Shown here piece by piece: positions 32,972 through 40,319 of a stretch of 43,449 bases of DNA. Origin of the DNA: a virus; the IMG/VR virus record IMGVR_UViG_3300046006_004189, positions 1 through 43,449 of that record. The stretch is one strand, 5' to 3'. Under the pieces are notes generated by a model, which saw only the letters and a list, made by a program, of their open reading frames with translations, had not been told where the DNA came from and did no database searches. Each line of letters begins with the position of its first letter. The stretch's first letter is position 1. A program made the position numbers and the translations under genes.

Positions 32972-33814
32972 ATGAATGTAAATAAATTTAAAATTGGAGA
33001 TAAGGTTAAGGTAATAGATAATATTGAAGTAGAGACAAAAATATATGGAGATATATATTTTGTATCAGATATGGAACAATACAAATCTAAAACATTAACA
33101 ATAGTAGATATAGCTAAAGATTGGGTTGGTGATGAATTTTATAGGATCAAAGAAGATGATCAAAGATGGTTTTGGGATGATACTATGATTGAATTAGTTG
33201 AAAAAAGTATTAAACTAGGTGATAAAGTAAAATGTATAAATAGTTCAAATTGTGGATTAATATATGAAGATAGAATTTATACTGTAAGTTTAATATCCTC
33301 TGAATTAGATGCAATTAAATTAGAAGAGATAGATATTGACTACTATTATTGTATTGAAGATTTTGAGTTAGTAGATGATTATGAGGGAAAAACTACAAAT
33401 TGTCTTGATGTAATATTGGATAAATTAGGTATAGAATTAGAAGAAGAGTTTGAAGTTAAAACTTTATATGGCAATAATTGGGAAAAATTTAAGATGAAAG
33501 AAAATGGTTTATGTTATAGTAATGGTGGTAGAGATAGTGTAGAGTTTGCAAATTTATTAACTGGGCAAACTGAATACAGAAAAATCAAACCAATTCCACA
33601 ACCTTCAGCAGAGGAACAAAAGGTTTTAGATGCTGCTAAGGTATTAGGATATAATTGGGTTTCAAAAGATGAAAATGGTAAATGTTTCTTTTATGTAATT
33701 AAACCTACTAAAATCCTTGATATGTGGAGTAGTGCTAATGGTAATCATTCAGAATCAATGTTTGACTTTAAATTTCTAAATTGGAAAGACCAAAACCCAT
33801 ATGAAATTAAGTAA
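32972..33814 (+). CDS. Two-SH3-like-module protein, paralogue of the 26887 gene
   Basis: 280 aa. Modules FKIGDKVKVIDNI and IKLGDKVKCINSS are followed by TTNCLDVILDKLGIELEEEF and a C-terminal domain EEQKVLDAAKVLGYNWVSKD to NWKDQNPYEIK. It is about 20 residues longer than the 26887 paralogue, with an insert near residues 155-190. The second halves of the two genes are also similar in DNA, so they probably duplicated recently. RBS AAGGAG. Confidence 0.78.
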   Translation: MNVNKFKIGDKVKVIDNIEVETKIYGDIYFVSDMEQYKSKTLTIVDIAKDWVGDEFYRIKEDDQRWFWDDTMIELVEKSIKLGDKVKCINSSNCGLIYEDRIYTVSLISSELDAIKLEEIDIDYYYCIEDFELVDDYEGKTTNCLDVILDKLGIELEEEFEVKTLYGNNWEKFKMKENGLCYSNGGRDSVEFANLLTGQTEYRKIKPIPQPSAEEQKVLDAAKVLGYNWVSKDENGKCFFYVIKPTKILDMWSSANGNHSESMFDFKFLNWKDQNPYEIK

Positions 33815-33829
33815 AAAATAATAAGATAG

Positions 33830-33847
33830 ATAAAATCCCAATTTTAT
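33830..33847 (+). promoter_or_regulatory. Intercistronic hairpin
   Basis: ATAAAAT (33830-33836) pairs with ATTTTAT (33841-33847) around CCCA. Recurring class; precedes a strong terminator. Confidence 0.45.
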
Positions 33848-33855
33848 TTGGTGAA

Positions 33856-33913
33856 AAAACACAACATATAGTAGTAGATCATAAATTAAAACACTATATG
33901 TTGTGTTTTGTAT
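33856..33913 (+). terminator. Strong intrinsic terminator
   Basis: A perfect 17-bp inverted repeat: 33856-33872 pairs with 33893-33909 around a 20-nt loop, and a T-rich tract follows. It closes the 28119 unit about 50 nt before the next promoter. Confidence 0.88.
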
Positions 33914-33963
33914 TTTTATCAAATTTTTACTCAAATATTTTAAGAAAATTTTACTAAAAACTA

Positions 33964-33992
33964 TTGACATTTAACTAAAAGTATGCTATACT
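33964..33992 (+). promoter_or_regulatory. Sigma-70-type promoter, extended -10
   Basis: TTGACA (33964-33969), 17 bp, TATACT (33987-33992) in AAAAGTATGCTATACT; the bases after the -10 match those at 26095-26100. Drives the pncB unit. Confidence 0.88.
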
Positions 33993-34027
33993 ATGCTTAC
34001 AAAACAAACAAGAAAGAGAGAGTTTAA

Positions 34028-34549
34028 ATGATTAAAGGTATTTTAAAACAAATAAGACAAATTCTTATTCATAAATGGTATGTATTTGAGATTTGCTGTA
34101 AGTTAGGTATCCCATTACAAGGATTATTCCATGACTTATCTAAGTTTTCTTTTGCTGAGTTAATAGAAGGTTCAAAATATTATAGAGGTGATGTTTCTCC
34201 TCATGTTGAATCTAGAAAACAAATAGGATATTCTTTAGCTTGGATTAATCATAAAGCAAAAAATAAACATCATTGGGAAATGTGGTTAGATATAAATGCA
34301 GATGGAGAATTTATTCCTGCTCCAATGCCAAATAAATACATTAAAGAAATGCTTGCAGATAGAATAAGTGCATGTAAAGCATATGAGGGTAAAAATTGGA
34401 ATCATTCTTCTGCTTTAAACTATTACAATAAAAATAAAGACAAATATATAATGCATGAAGATACTAAAGAAAAAATACTTACTTGCTTAACATTAGTTAA
34501 AGAGCAAAAAGAATTATCATTCAAACAAATTAAAAAAATATTAAAATAG
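34028..34549 (+). CDS. DUF5662-like protein
   Basis: 173 aa. GLFHDLSKFSFAEL and SLAWINHKAKNKHHWEMW are the two His/Asp motifs of DUF5662, a small all-helical phage and bacterial family. PMPNKYIKEMLADRISACKA follows. The repeated His/Asp pairs suggest a metal site, possibly HD-like. First gene of the unit that continues with pncB, 10 nt downstream. Activity is unknown. Confidence 0.75.
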   Translation: MIKGILKQIRQILIHKWYVFEICCKLGIPLQGLFHDLSKFSFAELIEGSKYYRGDVSPHVESRKQIGYSLAWINHKAKNKHHWEMWLDINADGEFIPAPMPNKYIKEMLADRISACKAYEGKNWNHSSALNYYNKNKDKYIMHEDTKEKILTCLTLVKEQKELSFKQIKKILK

Positions 34550-34559
34550 GAGAATTATT

Positions 34560-35975
34560 ATGAATTACAATCTTACAATGCTTACTGACCTTTACCAATT
34601 AACAATGGCCTATGGTTATTTTAAATCAAAAAAACAAAACAATCAAGCAGTATTTGATTTGTTTTATAGAAAGCATCCAGAAAGTCCTTTTGTTGTTGTT
34701 GCTGGAATAGAACAAGCAATCAAATATGTTGAAAGTTTAAAATTTACAACAGAAGATATAGAATATTTAAGAGGACAAAAATTATTTGATGAAGATTTTC
34801 TGAACTTTTTATTAACAATTAGGTTTAATGGAAAGATATATGCTATGGATGAGGGTACTATTGCATTTCCTCATGAACCTATCTTAAGAATAGAAGGAAA
34901 TTTAATAGAAGTTCAACTAATAGAAACAACTCTGTTAAATATAATTAATCATCAAACTTTAATTGCAACAAAAGCTAATAGAATAGTTAGAGCATCCTAC
35001 CCTAATCTTGTTATGGAATTTGGTTTGAGAAGAGCACAAGGTAATGATGCAGGTTTATTTGGTTCTAGAGCGTCTTATATAGGTGGATGTTCAAGTACAA
35101 GCAATGTATTAGCTGGAAAAGAATTTGGTATTCCAATTCAAGGAACACATGCTCATAGTTGGATTATGTCTTTTGAAACAGAATTAAAAGCATTTCAAGT
35201 TTATGCTCATAACTTCCCAAATAATTGTGTTTTACTAGTTGACACTTATGATGTTTTAAATAGTGGTATTCCTAATGCTATAAAAGTGTTTAATGAACTT
35301 AGGGTACAAGGATATAGACCAATAGGAATAAGATTAGATAGTGGAGATTTAGCTTATTTATCTAAGAAGGCAAGGATTATGTTAGATGAGGCTGGTTTCT
35401 CATATACTAAAATATTTGCAACAAATGATTTAGATGAATATACTATCCAAAATTTACAACAGCAAGGTGCTAAAATTGACGTTTATGGTGTAGGTACAAA
35501 ACTAATAACCAGTTATAATGTTCCAGCTTTAGGTGGGGTTTATAAGCTATCTGAACTAGATGGGACACCTAAGATGAAACTTTCTGAGAATATTGAAAAA
35601 ACTACAAATCCTTGTAAGAAAATGGTTTATAGATTGTTTGATAAGATAACTAAAAAAGCAGTTGCTGATTTAATTACATTAGATAATGAAGTAATTGATG
35701 AAAGTAAACCTTTAACAATTTATCATTCAATAGAAACTTACAAGAAATTAGTGCTTGAAAATATTTATGCAATACCTTTATTATCATTATATTATGATCA
35801 AGTTACTTGTAAAGAGTTCCCTAGTTTGATACAAATAAGAACTAATACTAAACAAAATTTAGATGCATTTTGGGAAGAATATTTAAGATTAAATAATCCT
35901 CAAGAATACAAGGTTGACATATCTGATAAACTTTATGATTTGAAGAAAGAACTTATTCATAAGTATAAGGGGTAA
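34560..35975 (+). CDS. pncB: Nicotinate phosphoribosyltransferase
   Basis: 471 aa, typical of the Gram-positive-type NAPRT. LTMLTDLYQLTMAYGY at the N-terminus, EFGLRRAQGNDAG (about 153-165), GTHAHSW (195-201, with the His that is phosphorylated in this family), VDTYDVLNSG, RLDSGDL (258-264) and YGVGTKLITS. It makes nicotinate mononucleotide from nicotinic acid and PRPP with ATP. Together with the nicotinamidase at 32398 and NadE at 40320 it gives the Preiss-Handler core. RBS TAGGAG. Confidence 0.93.
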   Translation: MNYNLTMLTDLYQLTMAYGYFKSKKQNNQAVFDLFYRKHPESPFVVVAGIEQAIKYVESLKFTTEDIEYLRGQKLFDEDFLNFLLTIRFNGKIYAMDEGTIAFPHEPILRIEGNLIEVQLIETTLLNIINHQTLIATKANRIVRASYPNLVMEFGLRRAQGNDAGLFGSRASYIGGCSSTSNVLAGKEFGIPIQGTHAHSWIMSFETELKAFQVYAHNFPNNCVLLVDTYDVLNSGIPNAIKVFNELRVQGYRPIGIRLDSGDLAYLSKKARIMLDEAGFSYTKIFATNDLDEYTIQNLQQQGAKIDVYGVGTKLITSYNVPALGGVYKLSELDGTPKMKLSENIEKTTNPCKKMVYRLFDKITKKAVADLITLDNEVIDESKPLTIYHSIETYKKLVLENIYAIPLLSLYYDQVTCKEFPSLIQIRTNTKQNLDAFWEEYLRLNNPQEYKVDISDKLYDLKKELIHKYKG

Positions 35976-35980
35976 TTAAT

Positions 35981-36175
35981 ATGACAGTAGGACAATTAAA
36001 ATCTAAATTAAAAGATTACCATGATGATTTTGAATTAATTGCAACATATTCATTTATAGATGAAACAAAAAGTGGATATGCTGCATTATGTAGTGAGAAT
36101 TATATAGTTGTAGATCTTGGTGATATAGGATATAGTGATAAAGTAATTTTGCTTGAATTAAAGACAAGGGAATAA
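35981..36175 (+). CDS. Small phage protein, hypothetical
   Basis: 64 aa. The start MTVGQLKSKLKDYHDDFEL resembles a common class of short phage proteins (MTV-x-L-x-x-L-x-x-Y-D). The C-terminus is a beta-strand pair (YIVVDLGDIGYSD). Starts 5 nt after the pncB stop. A hairpin (36172-36189) overlaps its stop. Confidence 0.7.
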   Translation: MTVGQLKSKLKDYHDDFELIATYSFIDETKSGYAALCSENYIVVDLGDIGYSDKVILLELKTRE

Positions 36176-36189
36176 AAGACATATTTTAT
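36172..36189 (+). promoter_or_regulatory. Hairpin overlapping a stop codon
   Basis: ATAAAA (36172-36177) pairs with TTTTAT (36184-36189) around GACATA. It lies between the 35981 gene and the 36238 promoter and could weaken read-through. Confidence 0.4.
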
Positions 36190-36237
36190 CACTTCAACTA
36201 TATTTATAAAAAAAATTATTTATTTTACAAAAAAGTA

Positions 36238-36266
36238 TTGACAAATAAATGAAAGTGTGCTATACT
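36238..36266 (+). promoter_or_regulatory. Sigma-70-type promoter, extended -10
   Basis: TTGACA (36238-36243), 17 bp, TATACT (36261-36266) after GTGTGC. Drives a long unit ending at the 43322 terminator and including nadE, pnuC and nadR. Confidence 0.87.
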
Positions 36267-36294
36267 ATTCCTATAATAACAAAAGGAGATAATT

Positions 36295-36549
36295 ATGGAT
36301 ATAAATTCAAAAACAATAAATGAAGATAATTATGAGGAAATGATATCTTGTTTAATTTGTCATAAAAAACACAGAGAAGATAAATATGAGGAAAAATACA
36401 CTCAATATGTTTGTAATAAGTGTGCAGAAAATTTAAGGAAAAAATATAGATTAATAATGAAAAGTAATTTTAATATAACTGAATTAGAATTTATTCTTGA
36501 AAACTTAGATCTTCATGAGCCACTTTATAAAACATTCAAAATACAATAA
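36295..36549 (+). CDS. Small zinc-ribbon protein
   Basis: 84 aa. CLICHKKH and YVCNKCAENL are two CxxC knuckles about 25 residues apart (a single zinc site), followed by a helix. RBS AAAGGAG. First gene of its promoter unit. Probably nucleic-acid or protein binding; no family recognised. Confidence 0.72.
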   Translation: MDINSKTINEDNYEEMISCLICHKKHREDKYEEKYTQYVCNKCAENLRKKYRLIMKSNFNITELEFILENLDLHEPLYKTFKIQ

Positions 36550-36561
36550 AAGGATATTATT

Positions 36562-36783
36562 ATGAATATAAAAAAATTTGTTAAATTCTGTGAGAAAAAC
36601 AATCACACATTTCTATTAGAAAGCACTTATTGTTGGGGATTGAAATTAAAACACATTCATGATGGTGAATATACTTTTTATAAAACTGATGGAAAATTAA
36701 AACCATTATTGAAAAAAGGAATCAAGTACATTAATGAAAGGGATTTAAATCCCTTGTTAGATGAAGTGAGGAGAAAATTATGA
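36562..36783 (+). CDS. Hypothetical protein
   Basis: 73 aa, RBS AAAGGAT. Basic; contains YCWGLKLKHIHDG. It overlaps the next gene by 4 nt (ATGA). No family recognised. Confidence 0.68.
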   Translation: MNIKKFVKFCEKNNHTFLLESTYCWGLKLKHIHDGEYTFYKTDGKLKPLLKKGIKYINERDLNPLLDEVRRKL

Positions 36784-37097
36784 TAGAGGGAATTACAGTT
36801 TTAAATCAAATTCCAGTTATGGGAGCAAGTACATTGACTGCAATAGGTGTTTTAATAATTATATTTGGATTATTTATTTTAACTGTGTCAGTGCTAGGTG
36901 ATGAAGGCATAGGTATTACAATAAGTATTGTTATAATAATATTTGGATTAATTTTTACAAAAGATAAAGAAATAAAACCTAATCAATATACTTACCAAGT
37001 TACAATCTCAGATACTATTAAGATGAAAGAATTTAATGATAAGTATATTATAATACAGCAAAATGGTCAAATTTACACAATAAAAGAAAGAGAGTAA
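36780..37097 (+). CDS. Small membrane protein (tandem paralogue 1)
   Basis: 105 aa. IEGITVLNQIPVMGAS, then two hydrophobic spans (about 17-38 and 43-61), then a soluble tail YQVTISDTIKMKEFNDKY with GQIYTIKE. The next gene has the same beginning and end. Two-span hairpin topology is likely. This pair resembles a widespread small phage membrane protein. No function known. Confidence 0.75.
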   Translation: MIEGITVLNQIPVMGASTLTAIGVLIIIFGLFILTVSVLGDEGIGITISIVIIIFGLIFTKDKEIKPNQYTYQVTISDTIKMKEFNDKYIIIQQNGQIYTIKERE

Positions 37098-37101
37098 AAT
37101 T

Positions 37102-37383
37102 ATGATAGATGGAATTACAGTTTTAAATCAAATACCTATACAAGAGGTAAATTATATAATAAAATTAGGTGTAACATTATTCATATTAGGATTTGTATCA
37201 TTTATAATATCTGTTTTGGTAATTATTGCAGGTGGATATATCCTTTCAACTGGAAAACCAATAATAACAGGATATAAATATCAAGTTACAATTAGTGACA
37301 CTATTGAATTAACAGATTTTAATCAAAAATATGACATTATTAGTCAAAAAGGTCAAATTTACACAATAAGAGAAAAGGAATAA
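37102..37383 (+). CDS. Small membrane protein (tandem paralogue 2)
   Basis: 93 aa. IDGITVLNQIPIQEVN, a hydrophobic region (about 18-50), then YQVTISDTIELTDFNQKY and GQIYTIRE. Both ends are nearly identical to the preceding protein and the membrane part differs, so it is a tandem duplication whose membrane part has diverged or shortened. Starts 4 nt after the upstream stop. Confidence 0.75.
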   Translation: MIDGITVLNQIPIQEVNYIIKLGVTLFILGFVSFIISVLVIIAGGYILSTGKPIITGYKYQVTISDTIELTDFNQKYDIISQKGQIYTIREKE

Positions 37384-37413
37384 CCAGATAAAATTTAGTT
37401 TTTATCAGATTGG
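37384..37413 (+). promoter_or_regulatory. Intercistronic hairpin (CCAGATAAA class)
   Basis: GATAAAA (37387-37393) pairs with TTTTATC (37400-37406), and CCA (37384-37386) with TGG (37411-37413) after a bulge. It lies on top of the next RBS (TTGGAGA), so it could mask translation of 37421. Confidence 0.5.
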
Positions 37414-37420
37414 AGAAAAT

Positions 37421-37936
37421 ATGGAAAATACACAAATTACAAAGCATAGTATCTTTAAAATTCAAGTTTATAAAAAAACTCATAAGTTTTATATAAATAA
37501 ATCAATGAAGAGTTCTGTAGGATATAACATTTTTTATAATACAGGAATTTATTCTGAGGAAAAATTAATTAAAACAAAAATATTTAAAGAAGTTAATATC
37601 TCTATGCCACTTTTAAATGTGGGTGATAGTTTTTATTTTGAAGATGAAGATAAGGAAATTGTGATACAAGATGTTATTAGAACTGACAAAGATAATGTTT
37701 TATATATTGTAAATAAAGAAATTATTGAGGATAAAGAATCTTTAAAAAATGCTAAGGAAATGCAAAATATATTTACAAATGAATCATTAGAAAAAATTCG
37801 CAAAGCTGATGAATTGAAATTAAGTCATGATGGTTTGAAAAATGCTTATGAAAATTTAAAAACTGAATATGATAACTATAAATCATCTAGTTGGGTAAAT
37901 AAAATATTTGGTAATAATAAAAAGGGACAAATATGA
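37421..37936 (+). CDS. Hypothetical protein with C-terminal coiled coil
   Basis: 171 aa. The N-terminal domain is beta-rich with a GDSFYFEDEDKEIVI strand pair; the C-terminal helix (about 115-155) is charged, with a short basic tail. RBS TTGGAGA. Directly upstream of the tnpB gene. No family recognised. Confidence 0.72.
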   Translation: MENTQITKHSIFKIQVYKKTHKFYINKSMKSSVGYNIFYNTGIYSEEKLIKTKIFKEVNISMPLLNVGDSFYFEDEDKEIVIQDVIRTDKDNVLYIVNKEIIEDKESLKNAKEMQNIFTNESLEKIRKADELKLSHDGLKNAYENLKTEYDNYKSSSWVNKIFGNNKKGQI

Positions 37937-37998
37937 CAGTAGGAGAAAATGATATATTTAATGAAACAATACAGAACAGAAACCCATATTATAAATAA
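37933..37998 (+). pseudogene. Possible remnant start of an interrupted gene (21 codons)
   Basis: ATG 37933, preceded by AAAGGGA, reads MTVGENDIFNETIQNRNP and stops at 37998 inside tnpB in another frame. The first residues resemble other short phage genes starting MTVG (for example 35981). It could be the 5' scrap of a gene cut by the tnpB element, or chance. Confidence 0.25.
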
Positions 37999-39187
37999 AA
38001 ATCATAACTTATATAGTTATTGTGATAATATGTGCTTTAAATCTAAAACCCTTTATAACTATACTAATTATATCATTAGACAAGAATTTATTAATAATAA
38101 GAAAATCATAAGTGCTGTGGATTTAAATAAATCATTAAAAACAGAAGAAGTTTTTCAACAATTCCCATCTAAAACTTCTCAATTGATAATTCTTCAATTA
38201 AGCAATAATTGGAAATCATTTTTCAAAAGTGTTAAAAGATGGAATACAAATAAAAATGGATATTGTGGAATGCCTAAACTACCTAAATATAAAGATAAAA
38301 ATGGAAGAAACATTGTTTTATTTGACTATATGCAAGGAAAATTTAAAGATAATAAATATTATTTTGCAAATAAGATTGTAGATGGAAAAGTTATTCATAT
38401 TGAATATATAGACACAAAAGTAAAAAAAGAAAATTTTGTAATATGTAGAATAGTTCCATATGGTTCTTGTTATAAAATAGAAATGGTATATAAAGTAGAA
38501 ATTGAAGATAAAACTAAATTTAATAATAATTATTTAGCAATTGATTTAGGAATAAATAATCTTGCTACATTAACTAATAACATAGGGTTACAACCTATTG
38601 TTGTAAATGGCAAAATATTAAAGTCAATAAATAATTATTATAATAAATTAATATCACAAGCAAGATCTTATGTTGGTAAAAAAACATCAAAAAGAATACA
38701 AAGAATAGGTCTTAAAAGAAATAATATTATAAATACCCATACACATAAAATAAGCAGATGGATTATTAATTATTGTTTAGAAAATAATATTGAAAACATA
38801 GTCATTGGAAGAAATAAAGATTGGCAGAGAAATAGTAATATAGGAAATAAAAACAATCAAAGTTTTACACAAATACCATTTGAAAGATTAATTGATAAAA
38901 TTAAATACAAAGGACTAGAAAATGGAATAAAAGTAGACATTATAGAAGAACAATACACAAGTAAATCAAGTTTTATAGATAATGATATTTTACCAACAAA
39001 ATTTGGAGATTATAAATTTAGTGGAAATAGGGTAAAAAGAGGATTATATAAATCTAAAGATGGAAAATTAATTAATGCAGATGTAAATGGAAGTTATAAT
39101 ATATTAAGAAAAGGTAATACTGAATTTAAGTATAATGACAGTATAAAGGGTATTTCATTGTACCCAATTAAGATAAATATATCTTAA
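37949..39187 (+). CDS. tnpB: TnpB (IS200/IS605 OrfB) RNA-guided nuclease-like protein, no zinc finger
   Basis: 412 aa. RuvC-I YLAIDLGINNLATL (D199), RuvC-II IIEEQYTSKSSFID (E334), RuvC-III NADVNGSYNILRK (D378) give an intact nuclease triad. The usual CxxC zinc knuckles between RuvC-II and -III are absent; KFGDYKFSGNRVKRGLYKS stands there instead, as in the known zinc-less OrfB branch. TnpB enzymes cut DNA guided by an RNA from the element's right end. No tnpA is nearby. Start uncertain: ATG 37949 or 37961. Confidence 0.88.
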   Translation: MIYLMKQYRTETHIINKNHNLYSYCDNMCFKSKTLYNYTNYIIRQEFINNKKIISAVDLNKSLKTEEVFQQFPSKTSQLIILQLSNNWKSFFKSVKRWNTNKNGYCGMPKLPKYKDKNGRNIVLFDYMQGKFKDNKYYFANKIVDGKVIHIEYIDTKVKKENFVICRIVPYGSCYKIEMVYKVEIEDKTKFNNNYLAIDLGINNLATLTNNIGLQPIVVNGKILKSINNYYNKLISQARSYVGKKTSKRIQRIGLKRNNIINTHTHKISRWIINYCLENNIENIVIGRNKDWQRNSNIGNKNNQSFTQIPFERLIDKIKYKGLENGIKVDIIEEQYTSKSSFIDNDILPTKFGDYKFSGNRVKRGLYKSKDGKLINADVNGSYNILRKGNTEFKYNDSIKGISLYPIKINIS

Positions 39188-39240
39188 TAAAGTTTAAAAA
39201 ACATAATGAAAGATTGATTTTATTGGGGGAAAGGTAAGAG
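39148..39240 (+). ncRNA. Candidate right-end hairpins / omega-RNA region
   Basis: Two hairpins lie at the 3' end of tnpB: GGGTA/TACCC (39148-39152 with 39161-39165) and AAGATA/TATCTT (39170-39175 with 39180-39185). IS605-type elements encode guide RNA across the tnpB end, so this is the place to look for the scaffold and guide. Element boundary and guide are not determined. Confidence 0.3.
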
Positions 39241-39250
39241 GTATATAAAA

Positions 39251-39484
39251 ATGATAATAAGAAGTCAAGATAGAAAGACAATTGTAAATTTTGATAAAAT
39301 TACAGCTTTAAGTTTAATGGGAAAGGACATTTGTGCACATTATAATTCATCTGAAGAATGTTATAACTTAGGCAATTATAAAACAGATGTTGATGCAAGG
39401 AAAGTTTTTGATTATATTCAAAAATGTTATTTAGATGATTGTAAAATTTATGAGATGCCATCATATTATTTTGGCATTGATTAA
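39251..39484 (+). CDS. Small phage protein, hypothetical
   Basis: 77 aa. MIIRSQDRKTIVNFDKITAL and a C-terminal YEMPSYYF, with GNYKTDVDARKVFDYIQ between. This order is familiar from short phage and mobile-element proteins that start MIIRSQDK, of unknown role. RBS GTAAGAGG lies about 9 nt before the ATG. The first gene after tnpB. Confidence 0.72.
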   Translation: MIIRSQDRKTIVNFDKITALSLMGKDICAHYNSSEECYNLGNYKTDVDARKVFDYIQKCYLDDCKIYEMPSYYFGID

Positions 39485-39545
39485 GGAAATAAAGAAAGTA
39501 GTTACTAATGTGAAAACAAAAGTAATAGAGGTTATAGATTTATAG

Positions 39546-39578
39546 CCAGTGCATATATTTTAATATAGCACAAACTGG
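39546..39578 (+). promoter_or_regulatory. Hairpin in the 39485-39648 gap
   Basis: GTGC (39549-39552) pairs with GCAC (39568-39571), TATAT with ATATA inside, and CCA/TGG (39546-39548 with 39576-39578) outside. The 164-nt gap has no ORF; this is the main structure. A CCAGATAAA-class hairpin (39597-39622) follows. Confidence 0.45.
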
Positions 39579-39596
39579 AATTGTTTAACAATAAAA

Positions 39597-39622
39597 CCAG
39601 ATAAATTAATTCTTTTATATGG
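39597..39622 (+). promoter_or_regulatory. Intercistronic hairpin (CCAGATAAA class)
   Basis: CCA (39597-39599) pairs with TGG (39620-39622), and ATAAA (39601-39605) with TTTAT (39614-39618). Same design as at 27674 and 37384. Confidence 0.45.
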
Positions 39623-39648
39623 AATTTAAAATAAGAAAGGTAATACTT

Positions 39649-40065
39649 ATGATTATAAGAATGACTGTTAAAGACAATGATTTTTCTGTATTGTTAGAAC
39701 AATTTGCTGAAAATTTAGTTGTTAATGTATATCCAAAAACACCATCAAAAAGACCAAGTATGTTAGAAGAAATTGATATTCAGAATAGTACAGATTGGTT
39801 TGAAACTTTTTATAGATTAAAAAAGATATTAAATGATGATGATAATGATATACTTAAAAACAAGGATGATTATAACTTTCTTGCAAATTGTATTAAAAAA
39901 TCTTTTGAAAATTTCTTAAATGAAAAAACTAAAAGAACAAATGATACAAAAGAATATTTATTAAAGAACTTTGAAGTAAAATTACAATATCAATTTAAAG
40001 ACAAATGGGAAAATGGTGAAGTTGTTTATTACTTTACTACTAATAATAAGTTTATTTCACAGTAA
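39649..40065 (+). CDS. Hypothetical protein
   Basis: 138 aa from ATG 39649 with RBS AAGAAAGG; the in-frame ATG at 39619 sits in a hairpin and is rejected. Charged, mixed alpha/beta protein with no recognised motif. Precedes a small membrane protein. Confidence 0.7.
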   Translation: MIIRMTVKDNDFSVLLEQFAENLVVNVYPKTPSKRPSMLEEIDIQNSTDWFETFYRLKKILNDDDNDILKNKDDYNFLANCIKKSFENFLNEKTKRTNDTKEYLLKNFEVKLQYQFKDKWENGEVVYYFTTNNKFISQ

Positions 40066-40076
40066 AAGGAGAAAAT

Positions 40077-40307
40077 ATGTTAAATTTTATTTTACCAGTA
40101 ATCACTTGTACAATTGCAGTTCTTATAGCACCATTTATAAAAGACCAAACTACATTAGTTGTAACTTCATTTATAATTGGTCAATTAACAGTAGGTGTTG
40201 TTCTTGCTATTCAAGAGTGGTATTTAAATTATAGAAAAAAACAAATAGATGCAGAACTTGAAATATACAGACAAGAACAAATAAATAAAATTAATAAAGA
40301 AAGATAA
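40077..40307 (+). CDS. Small membrane protein with cytoplasmic coiled coil
   Basis: 76 aa. Two hydrophobic stretches (residues about 2-20 and 27-46) followed by a charged helix (YRKKQIDAELEIYRQEQI). RBS AAAGGAG. Resembles holin-like topology but has no holin signature. Twelve nt before nadE. Role unknown. Confidence 0.7.
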   Translation: MLNFILPVITCTIAVLIAPFIKDQTTLVVTSFIIGQLTVGVVLAIQEWYLNYRKKQIDAELEIYRQEQINKINKER

Positions 40308-40319
40308 GAGGGTAATAAA

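Noticed and set aside
34560-35975. Nicotinamide phosphoribosyltransferase (NAMPT), as in NARP2
   Set aside because: The N-terminal LTMLTDLYQLTMAYGY and GTHAHSW patterns belong to nicotinate phosphoribosyltransferase, and a nicotinamidase is encoded nearby.
40013-40234. Plus-strand ORF overlapping 39649 and 40077 genes
   Set aside because: It is out of frame with two better-supported genes, with no RBS and odd composition.
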